Part shown: positions 34,415 to 44,430 of the stretch, in pieces | How the letters are laid out: each line of letters opens with the position of its first letter | Position numbering within the stretch: the stretch's first letter is position 1 | NCBI GenBank assembly: GCA_030077755.1 | Contig: JAQJZZ010000012.1 | Location: forward strand, 372,001 to 436,000 | Reading direction: 5' to 3' | DNA length: 64,000 bases | Origin: Filosporella fistucella | Taxonomy: Eukaryota; Ascomycota; Leotiomycetes; Helotiales | The notes under the pieces: model-generated | The model's input: the letters and a program-made list of their open reading frames with translations, nothing else | Databases searched by the model: none | Told to the model about the DNA's origin: nothing | Position numbers and translations under genes: made by a program

Positions 34415-35831
34415 TCAGTAACTACTAGGCACCAGACTATTCGCCCAGTTCTCCAAATTCGTGTACCCATTCGCAGCCACTTTCATCGAGTCAGCCACAT
34501 TTGGATCCGTCCCCAGCGTCCTCTCAACATCATCAGGAATCCCATCTCCATCCGTATCCACGCCTCTACTCCCACTCTCAATCGTCCCCGGCCCATTCAT
34601 TGGCGCCGCCGTCTCATCTGTAATCAGCTGTCCAGCCGTGCCGTAACTCTTCAGCTCGTTGACCATAATCGTGTCAATACTATCTCTGGCCAAGCTCGCA
34701 CCTGCAGATGAGATCGCGAGGGTGACAGCTTGTTGTGCTGTAAGGATTTTGGCGGGAGAAGGGTAGGCGAATTTGGTTGAGCTGAGAGCCATGCCGCCAT
34801 AGTTACTTTCTACGACGGAGGGAGAGACGCCGTTTAGAACGCCGTCTTTGTCGGAATCGTAGAAATTGGCGGAGACGTAGCCGTTGAAGTTTGCGTTGCC
34901 TCGTGTGAAGGCTGTGATGGTCGTGCTGGGACCGGAGATGAAGTAGTTGCCTACAATATTGGCGTAAGAGAGACCAGCTGAGTCGCCTGCGATGTAGCCA
35001 CCACCGTGTCCCCCTGGAAGGTTAGTATGTGTCATTTTGTGGCAGGAGTAATTTTCTTACAGTTATAAATAACATTGTTTGTGAAGTCATTCACACCTAT
35101 GGATTTCAGTCAGCTGATCATTCGAAGCGTAACTCATGGAGCCTCGACATACCTTTCACCTTTGGATTACGAGTATTGTTATCCACATAGAGATTTCTGA
35201 AGAGTGACACTCCACCATCTGTCTGCATCAATCCTCCACATGAATGCGTTTCCAGACCTTGACCAATAATACTATTCTGAATAGTAATATTGGAAGCATC
35301 TCCATTAATGGAGAATGTCTCGTCTCTCCCCCAACTGACGCTCAAATGATCAAAGATCATCGTCGTTCCTTCAGCAATTCCAGCAGCATCTTTGCCAGAT
35401 GTGCCGCCTTTACCCATCCTGATTCGGACATAGCGAATGATGCAATCATTAGCATTTGAGAAGGACCAGCCGTTTCCGTAGACAGTGATGCCGCCGCCGG
35501 GAGCTGTTTGTCCGAGAATAGTAGTATGCGCGAGGACTACTATTCTTTCTGTAATTTTGATTACTGCATTTTACATCAGCACATGTATCTATTTTCAAGT
35601 ATGGGAATACGTACCACCGCCTACAGCAAACACAACGATTCGGTTCTTTTGAGAGACAGCATCACGTAGTGAGCCAGCTCCCGAATCGTTCAAATTTGTC
35701 ACAACATAGACTGACCCAGCTCGTCCTCCAATTGCATTGGCACCGAAGCCTTCAGCCCCTGGAAAAGCGAGCAGTCCAGATACACCATTCAAGAGTGTAA
35801 GCGCACTGAGAAAGGAGAGTGAAAACTTCAT
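34415..35831 (-). CDS. Secreted pectate lyase, polysaccharide lyase family 1
   Basis: Cleaves polygalacturonate by beta-elimination outside the cell. Multi-exon; the signal peptide [19 protein letters not shown] is followed directly by [17 protein letters not shown]. The parallel beta-helix part has [39 protein letters not shown] with [12 protein letters not shown], and [16 protein letters not shown] (the SW-x-x-DE block holds Ca-binding acidic residues). It continues with [18 protein letters not shown]. The C-terminal ~60 residues contain [18 protein letters not shown], a thrombospondin-type-3/EF-like DxDxDG calcium motif more familiar from bacterial enzymes. Introns interrupt the gene near 35581-35620, 35105-35152 and 35015-35060. 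The start ATG is the second in frame, chosen because it begins the signal peptide. Confidence 0.9.
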
Positions 35832-36957
35832 GATGGGAGAAGATGAACGAGTCAAACCAAAATGAGTTGAGGAACACTATCAAGTGGAAGGCATGAAGAT
35901 ATGCTTCACCCTCATATGTTTATACCCCTCCAAGTAGCTCCACAACAATTCCTCCTTCGCATCAATTCGGAAGAAAAATACGACATGCAAACCTCCTCAA
36001 TCACGGAAGGAGAAATATTTTCTCCACAAGTCAAGCCACGCGCAGGTACAACCGGTACTTGGCAGTATGTATATGCGGCAATTGCGGGGGAGGATGGGAC
36101 GAGATGGCTAATCATGGGTGTGAATATCCAGCCGAGATAACTTATCCGAAATGTTCTTGTTCGTTTTTGGAAATGGAAACGCCAAGAGAGGATGCGGGTT
36201 CGTCTGATGTTTCTGAGATACTATAGGAGGAATGAGAGAGGAGACTATAGTCAGAGGAATTGTGATTGTTAAGTATTTTGGAAAATGAAGGAAAAAAGAG
36301 AGGATATTAGGGTCAATTTTGGTTGCTATCACGTGACATAAAGTTAATAGGGACTTCTCAAGACATTCCCATAGGTTACTTAGACTCATACGGATCCTAG
36401 TTCAGAGCAAAGAAACGGGTCGTTCAAGTCTATTATCGTATTTTTACAATAACAAATCCGTTGCAAAACACATAATAAATAATTACTCGCCAGCTTGAAG
36501 TGTAGGAGATGTTCGAAAAGTGTTTCGAATTTTTGAATAGTAAAAAACCTTTAAATAGATATTGATTAAAACAGCAATGTATAGACTAAAATTTTGGATA
36601 TTATACGGAAAATAGATATTGTTCTTGGAGGAGGGGGATGGAAGCGAGGCACAGTAAGGGTGTAATAGGTCTTGATAGGGAAACTCTTGTAGCATTAAAG
36701 GAGGCATGTTGAGACTTGAAAATTTCAAGAATAAATCATCTTTGAGTCGATTAGAACGAACAAACCATACAGAACTCTGCAAGTAGATGACGCTTGATAT
36801 CCACTTTGGTCACGGAAAATGTATCGAAAGCCTGGATTATAGTGAGGTCTCGGGTAAAATTAGAGGTGGCAAAGGGATTTCGCTCGTTTGTAGCAGTATG
36901 CACCACCACTCATATTTTTATTCGTGAAGCTATTGCGCTCAAGGCTACCATTTATCA
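35832..36957. other. Intergenic
   Basis: Pectate lyase promoter on the left and AT-rich sequence on the right (36400-36800). Open frames to 99 aa, but none supportable. Confidence 0.4.
35919..35924 (-). promoter_or_regulatory. TATA box of the pectate lyase gene
   Basis: TATAAA on the minus strand, 88 bases before the start codon. Confidence 0.4.
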
Positions 36958-38771
36958 TTAAGCTTTACACATGCGACCATCATTTGCCACAGTCCAGACC
37001 TCACTGCCAACAGCCGCCGTGGCGTAGAACAACGACTTTGGATCCCACTTCTTTTTAATTACCAACAGAGCGGGGTAGTTCTTGCCAAAGAAAGTGTCCT
37101 GGAAGTTGGGCTGGCGGAAGTCTGCTTCATTCATATATGCACCACTACCAGGAGTTATGGCCTCGATCTGAGGCACCCAGTCCTTGGTCATCGAGTCCTG
37201 ATCGCGCAGCATGTCATCCCAAGCGCTCGCGGACGAGTTCCAAGCTGTAGTGAGGTAGCTGTGAATGATGGCATCGCGCCACGCAGGCAGAACGGCGTTG
37301 GAGATGCCACCTGTCTTCACGGGTGCTGAGACGTCTGTTGCTACGCCCACGACTAGAATACCGGCTTCAGTAAGATTTCGATAAACAGCCGTCAGGGCCG
37401 TGCTATTGTTCTCTACGACAGAACGTGGAATGAGACGACTGCCGAACTGGTACTCGGAGACACCAATATTGCCGTATGGGAGAGGGCCCATATATGTCTC
37501 GTAATGAGCTGCGTACGTTGCGGAGTCGGTATATGACACTGCAAACGGAATTTGGAGGTTGTTGAGGACAGTAGTAAATGGGGCTAATATAGCCTTCACA
37601 TCTGCTGCGGTCTTGTTGTACGCGGTGACCGGGTTGATAAGAAACACGTTGTCGGTATAGTAAAACACCACCATGGTTCCGTTATCTACCATTGCTGGGA
37701 GGAGGGAGTGGAATTCCTCAATGGCCTTATAGAATTTATCTTTGGTGGTGTAGGCAGCACTGAGTTGTAAGCCGGCTCCACCAACTGGAGCATCTGGATA
37801 TGACTTAACAGTCATAGACACCACAACACCGTAGTTTCCTCCGCCACCACCGCTCAAAGCCCAGTACAGATCTGTATTCTGAGTTCGGGAGGCAGTGACC
37901 AAGTTACCAGCAGCCGTAACTACCTCGAAACTCAAAGTCTGATCGGCTGCTAAGCCAAAGTTCGTGCTAAGAGCAGAATGTCCTCCACCTTGGGTATAAC
38001 CGCCGGCAAGGCCCACTGTCGGGCACTCGCCTCCAACAACAACCTGCTTTTGAGCAGCAGCAGCAGTGACGATTTCGTACCCTTCAATACCAGCGCCAAC
38101 CTTTACGGCAGAGCCAGTATAATACTTGTCAGAAAACTGCTTGAACTCAATGTCTTTGAGATAGTGAGTCCAGACTGCAAGAGACCCAGCACCAGTAGAG
38201 CGTCCGAGAAAGCTTTAAAATATCAGTGCTGTGCTCGCTGATATCGGACATAGAACTCACTCATGACCAGTGTTACGGATCACAAAACGGATGTTGTTAG
38301 CAGCAGCAAACTTGACGGCGGCAATCACATCAGTGGCTGTTGATACATTAACAGCGTATTGGACGTAATTCCCAAGAAGACAAGGCTGCGATTCAGCAGT
38401 GAAGGGGTCGCAACTTCGGTTGGCAAAGTATGGTGCCATAACCGACGAGGAAGAGTCCAAGCTAACCAGAGTCAGAATATTTCATTGATAATGTGTTCGA
38501 GGACAGGGCATGATAATTACTGGATGCTGGGAGATGTCCATGAATTCTGAATGGCGGCACAGTTGGCAGCATCGTAAGTAGGGTCATGACAGGGCGACCC
38601 AATTGGAACTGTCGCAATCAGTCGACCTCCAACGGTGCTGTTGAGTGCTGACCAAGATGAAGAGGAAGGCCAGCAGGCGTCACCAGGGAAGCAATGACAT
38701 TCCTTGCCTTGCGCCTTAGCGATAGCTAAAGTGGCAGCTGTGGCTGCAGTCAGGGCGCGAGAGAGCTTCAT
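36958..38771 (-). CDS. Secreted FAD-linked oxidoreductase, bicovalent type
   Basis: Berberine-bridge-like flavin oxidase. Three exons: the first from 38771 with signal peptide MKLSRALTAATAATLAIAKA, the second about 38460-38260, and the third to the TAA at 36958. The N-terminal Cys-rich stretch (CHCFPGDACWPS) is typical of this fungal subgroup. FAD anchors: His in FVIRNTGHE at the end of exon 2, and Cys in VVVGGECPTVGLAGGYTQGG. Both residues for 6-S-cysteinyl, 8-alpha-histidyl FAD are therefore present. Further blocks are GHSALSTNFGLAADQTLSFE and LYWALSGGGGGNYGVVVSMT. The C-terminal BBE-type block is YMNEADFRQPNFQDTFFGKN, with KKKWDPKSLFYATAAVG. Many N-glycosylation sites fit secretion. Possible substrates are oligosaccharides or specialised metabolites; sequence does not decide. 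Confidence 0.9.
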
Positions 38772-40654
38772 CTTGTTCGCAGCGAGTGATAGGATGTAAA
38801 GACTGACTGAAGGAATGCCTTGAGGTAGAGAAAAAGGGAAAGGAAGATATGAGACATTTTATGGCTTTCTGGAGGCCAGCCGCAGTATCGCGGGGCCAAG
38901 TGTGATTGAAGATTGGGTTTTCCAACTTGCCTGGAACGTACTGTAATCACCGTCTGCTCCGAAATACCTGGTTGTGCATCAACGCGAGGGGGAAGAGGAA
39001 ATGATGCTCGATCCTGAACATTCGAATGCTTCTCGAAGCATTTGCCAAGGACGACCAGCACGCTTGCCTGGGATTGAAAGAAAAGGGGTTCGGGAGATGC
39101 ACGAAAGAGGCCTTCGTGTGACCCGACTTTTGTGTCCAACAACCGGGCTATGGCGACAAAATTCGGGCATCAATTACTGCATATGGAAGCAGGAACTTCT
39201 TCCTGCTCGGTATCTAGGCAAGAGGTTGTCTTAAAAAATTTGCGAAGTCGGGGTAAAAGATGCACAGAAGAGACGCATGCCTCCACAATTCGGAATTAAT
39301 ATATATTCATTCCGTAGCGGCATACTCCGCAAAGTATGCTGTCACAGCCGACTGCTATCGGAGGATCCAACCTCTTTGCATGTAGTTGCATCGGCCTACG
39401 ATGTTCGCTTCGGCGATTTGATCGCTGAGGGAATGGTTCGGTAGGAAAAAAAAGGGGTCCAAGCGACACCCTGGACTCCGATCGTCATATTTAATAGTCT
39501 TCTTATCAGCACATGTCAAGCCAGTACCTAGAGAAAGCCCTTACTAGTACCTGGAAAACCCTTACTCGTACCAGTACCAAAAAAACCAGTTGTCTCCCTA
39601 GCGATCAAAGTTGGGTTGATTGCGGTTCTAGCTTTTTGATAGAAATGCGGAAGAAGCCTGTCAAATCGATAGCGTGCGCCACTTACTGGACGGGACGCTA
39701 CACAAGCTAATACACGAGTCAGTATTGGCACACGGTATCGGTAACTCAATTCGTGGCAAAGCTGCACATAGAGCAATTGCCGACACGTCGGGTGTTCTAC
39801 ACATGCACACATGTCTCTGCCAATAGAGTCCTCTAGTGTTAGTAACAATTCCCTTCATACTTCGAAGTATGCACAGGATGAGGAAAGTATGTCACAGTCG
39901 GGCCTATTGCGTATCGTGAGGTAAAATAGCATCCCTCGCATGTCAACCCTGCGAAACTTTACTTGAACAGTCTCGAGTGGATGCAGACAAGCCAGATCAA
40001 GGGGCGGCATCGTGTCTCAACGCCACCCACGATCAATGGGTCGCCCCACTGTGGTGATCGATATAATTTCTTCCCCAGTTTCGTTGTAATCTGTAGCAAA
40101 GTGTAGACTATGAAGGAGCATGAGCTTATTGTCAATCTTCAGTTTACAGTACCCGGATAATGTTGAAGGACGATCAAAGAAGATTTTTCTTTTGGCCATG
40201 CTCGCCATGTCATGCCCACCACCTCCTCTACATCCTCTGAACTTCCCCCTGAAATAGCCGAGACGACGAGCAGCTAACTACAGTTCGCCTCCCCGTGTGC
40301 ATTGCCGAGCCTAGTGCCTAGCTAGTTACCAACCTTGCCTTAGAGTACGAGTTACGGAACTGTGCCTTACAGAACAACCTGTTTCTGTTGAACCCCTGTT
40401 TCTTCATCTCTCACCCGTTCTCCCTTCCCCACCTCCCTTCACTTTACCTCCATCTGAGAAATATCGGCTTCAATGGTCGCCTTCTGCCGTCTTTCATGAA
40501 ACGGCAATAGAATGGCGTGCCACTAATGCTCAGCCAAGTAGCAGTGGCTACTTGTGTCGCATTGATTAATGCAATGTATGTATGGATGGTTCTCCTCTTT
40601 CAACTTTCAATTCCATTTGTTTTTCCCTTCGCACGCCAACTTTACTTTCCTAAC
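38772..40654. other. 1.9-kb intergenic region
   Basis: Divergent promoters of the FAD oxidase and CFEM receptor genes. Contains a CGG-N6-CCG palindrome at 39318-39329 (Zn2Cys6-type half-sites), short direct repeats at 39523-39590, and a CT-rich leader at 40390-40460. A 63-codon minus frame at 40017-40208 is unrecognised. Confidence 0.4.
39523..39590 (+). repeat. Short imperfect tandem repeat
   Basis: Two ~22-nt units sharing AGTACCT-(A/G)GAAA-CCCTTACT, followed by a third partial unit with GTACCAGTACC. Too short to be a mobile element. Confidence 0.5.
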
Positions 40655-42201
40655 ATGAAGCAATTTTTAGGCTTCCTGATCTTCCTGCTGGCTGCCGTGT
40701 CCCAGGCTTTGACCCAGGACGTTATAGCTACCTTGCCCTCGTGTGCGGTTGGTCGTCCTGCAAAGTTCTGGGAATTCGGTGACTGATGGAGCCGCTCTAG
40801 TTAAAATGCCTCGTGACAGGCCTCGGATCATCAGCATGTGCGCCGACGAACACAACTTGTGTTTGTCTTGATACCCCGTTGCAGCTTGCAGTATCTTCCT
40901 GTGTCACCAGTAAATGCACCATCAAGGAATCTCTCGGTAAGCCCTCATTCTGTTCGCAGTTGCCCGATTTGAGTCAGCTTGGTCTTCCTGTATCTCGATC
41001 TGACACCTGATGATCTAGTTGCCAAAAATGTCACCGAAACACTTTGCCAAGTTCCGGTCCGGGACGTGAGTAGGAGGTACTTCGCTATATCGCTCTCCTT
41101 TGGCGTTATTTCTGCTGCGGTTGTGCTGTTGAGGCTGTTCACGAAATACTTCACCGATTCTGCCTTCGGCATGGATGACACCTTTATTATTCTGACTCTC
41201 CTGGTTGGCGTCCCGAGCATGGTCCTCACCTCCCATGGCATGATCTCCAATGGTTTGGGAAAAGATATATGGACCCTCACGCCCAAAGAAATTACAGATT
41301 TTGTGCACGCATTCTTCGGCATGGAGATCCTATACTTCATCCAGGTCTCTCTTTTGAAGCTCACACTGTTGTTTTTCTATCTCCGGATCTTCCCAGCTCG
41401 GACTATCAAACGCATTATCTGGGGTACAGCAGCCTTTGATTGCTTGTTCGGAACTGTATTCGTTCTTTTGGCCATTTTCCAATGTCAGCCGATCAGCTTC
41501 TATTGGAAGAAGTGGGATGGAGAGCACAAGGGCAAGTGTATAAACGTCAACGCGCTAGGGTGGGCAAACGCAGGAATAAGCATCGTTCTTGATTTTTGGA
41601 TGCTCGCACTTCCTATTTCACAACTCATTCACCTGAATCTCCATTGGAAGAAGAAGGTGGGCGTAGCCATGATGTTCGTCGTCGGCACTTTGTAAGTTTC
41701 CCTCTATTGTCACTATCTAGCCAACGGTAATAACACCCAAGTAGTGTCACTGTTGTCAGTATCATACGCCTCCAATCTCTCGTCAGCTTCGCCAAGTCAG
41801 CCAACCCGACCTGGGATAACGTTCCTGTCTCAATCTGGTCCACGGTTGAGATCACCGTCGGCATGATCTGTGCATGCATGCCAACTATCCGCGTCCTCCT
41901 CGTGAAGCTTTTCCCTAAGATCATGGCCTCCACGCACCTCTCGCGCACTGGCAATAAGTATCACAACAGCTCCCAGAGGCAGCACACGGCTAGCGGGGGC
42001 AACATCTCGGTGGTACGCCCGGGAGGGAAGCCTGCTTCTGGACGGGACAGTGCGCCCAATGATGGCGCAATCCGCTACGAGCAGACGTACACAGTTCGCC
42101 ATGATAATCAGTGGGACCATGATGAATCGAGGTTGATAGAGATGAGTGATTTGGAGAGTATAAAGTCGCCCGCGCAAGTCAAAACCGCAAATGTTGTATG
42201 A
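40655..42201 (+). CDS. CFEM-domain putative GPCR (Pth11-like)
   Basis: Extracellular CFEM domain followed by a seven-helix rhodopsin-domain core; relatives of Magnaporthe Pth11, which senses surface cues. Exons 40655-40747, 40801-40936, 41019-41691 and 41745-42201 give 452 aa. Signal peptide MKQFLGFLIFLLAAVSQALT. The CFEM cysteines are formed across intron 1: LPSCALKCLVTGLGSSACAP, then TTCVCLDTP, SSCVTSKCTIKE and a final ETLCQVPV, giving eight in all. Core blocks are LRLFTKYFTDSAFGMDDTFI, VSLLKLTLLFFYLRIFP, CQPISFYWKKWDGEHKGKC, ALGWANAGISIVLDFWMLAL and VTVVSIIRLQSLVSFA. The WSTVEITVGMICACMPTIR block precedes a long Ser/Thr/His-rich cytosolic tail. The acceptor of intron 1 (GCTCTAG) was chosen because it yields the canonical C-x3-C. 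Confidence 0.92.
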
Positions 42202-44430
42202 GTGTAGAGAAATTATTTTTAATAATACAGCCATCAAATCACGTTCTCCTCGTGCTGAAACCCAATTCCTTTCAATACCACAGTCTTTTTCTCCTTTTTC
42301 ATCTTCTCAACCTTCGACGCCTGATCTGGCTCCGACGGCGATATAGCAAATACAAATCTTTCTGTCTATGGCGCCTTCGGCTTTTGGACGACTTTGTCAC
42401 CAGCCATTGATGCTCCAGATCGCATGGCTAGCCACATTAACTCTCCAGCAGTAGTGGTATTTGTTTTGCGAGTCTCAAACATTATCATCCATGGTATCTA
42501 CGAGACACAAAGCAGTACATGGATGAAGAGAACCGCGGCGCCAACGTAAGATGGAATGTGAAGGAGCTATCTGAAAATTTCATGCTTCCTGCTTGTAGAA
42601 TCTCTTGGTGGCGGCTGGTGTTATCATCATCAACGGCGTCTTGACTGGTTGGGTTCACCAGGTAGCCTTTTGTTTCTGGGTATCTGTCGGGCTGATTGTT
42701 GCTGCTAGATAACATTGGAGCATGTTCGTCTGGCTGTGCTAGCCGCCCATGGATTGTTCTATCGTTGGCGCAGCGTTTTCAGGGTCTATTCGATTAACAT
42801 ATGGAGAGACAGGACTGATTATTGGGCTATTACCCCTCTTGTGCTATGATGAACCAGTCAATAGAAGAAGAAATATGCAATTCTAACACTACAATAGTCC
42901 AACTTCCCTGCTCCCAGGTTTGAGAAACATTCCTGCTACGGCGATTCATGTCAATGAAACTCTAGGTCAAGCAATTTTCGATAAGCAAATGGCCAGCGAA
43001 TCGTACGACTGCTGTGTGTCCTCAACTCTCAAAATTGCCACTAGTGAGTACAAATTTTCGATAGAAATCATAGAGAAAATGTGGAGGATGATCAAATCCC
43101 ACATGAGAAATGAATGGATCTGGCTGAAAGACATGTTGGGCATATATTTATGCGCCGACTAAGCCCCTACAGCATATGCCCAGGTTTTGAGTTCCTGTGC
43201 TATATTGATATGACCGAATTTTTGATTGTTGGGGGGCCAAAAGGCACACCTCTCACGTAGGTTTCGAAACCTTCCCTTGCACACGAGATACTTGCAAGAC
43301 GATACAGCCTGATCTCACCATTGCCTTCAATGCTGAGGCTTAGTTTTACCTGGGTGAGGCTAGCTTGAAAGAAGACCTGCGGGGCTTGGCATTAGCACGT
43401 GTAGTTCGGAACATCTTCGGGACGGGCTCGGAAAATAGAACCGCCGGCTGCAACCTCCCTCGAGAGTCGGAGTCCCGAATTCATGATATACTCAACCTAC
43501 CCGCTACGTTCGACACTTACTGCACCTCCCATCTCGACAATGCTGAAGACAAATTGATGATATATTCATGTCTACAGCGTGCATTGGGCACGGCCTGATT
43601 GGAGCAATGAAAGTTCATTCGTTTCTGTAGCTACTCAGCAACAGCAAGTGCTGCCTTTGACACGACTGTTGGGCAAGGAAGCAAATGTTGATTGGAAGTA
43701 AAAGGGGATTCAACTTTTCAATCTATAATTAAGCTTAAGTTCAATTAATATATGAATCTCTCGATTACCTGAGATTCTAACGCAAATAGTCAGCTCATGC
43801 TCATCTTCTCACGTGCGATTGGTTTGGTCGTATTCTACAAGTCTCTGCCAAGACGACACCCCTTGAAGGCATTTCCGGCATGTCCTGCACCAAGTTGTCT
43901 TAACCTCTCCACAACGCACGTGTGAAACTATGCATTTATCCTTAATTACTATCTTTCTATAGAGGTGAAGGAATTTTATGCCAAGACCAACGAAGTCCTC
44001 GACCTTCCCCATCAGGACGATGCCGTGAATACGTTGAGGTTAGCCATTGAAGGAGAATGGGAAGGCACGGGCAGCAGGGCGTCTGAATGTTTAAATTCTT
44101 GCTATTGCTACAGGCTCGTAACTGAGGAGAGTCGCCAGCCATTGGATTCCGGTACATTGCCGTTGGTATTGATACACTAATTGGATTCCGAGGAGGGTTA
44201 TCGGTAACTATATTCCAGAATCCTTGCTACAGTAAATGCTCGCATTTTGAGAAGAATCGTTGGCCATAGAATTCCGTGTCGAGTAAAATGAAGAAACTCA
44301 GGATCATGAGTCTGGCCAGGAATTCTGTTAGTAGCGGAAACTCATGTTGGAAACCCATCTGGTATAAAGCGTTTCGAGGTCTCCTCGCTCTTTTGGCTTC
44401 ACCACCAGCAAGTAGCTGCAAGCAAAGGAA
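42202..44430. other. 2.2-kb region with possible gene remnants
   Basis: No complete gene. On the plus strand, a frame at about 42327-42538 ends in VLRVSNIIIHGIYETQSSTW, with a good GTAAGA donor and a TTGTAG acceptor before hydrophobic LLVAAGVIIINGVLTGW. The best splice changes the frame, so the hydrophobic part is not reached. Plus-strand frames at 42920-43162, 43365-43598 and 43965-44180 also look non-random but do not join. This may be a decayed gene or genes upstream of the chitinase. Confidence 0.3.

Noticed and set aside
39318..39329. CGG-N6-CCG palindrome as a zinc-cluster operator
   Set aside because: Single site over 500 bases from either gene. Such 6-base matches are expected by chance.
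40017..40208. 63-codon minus frame beginning MASMAKRKIFFD
   Set aside because: No recognisable family, signal peptide or splice partner.
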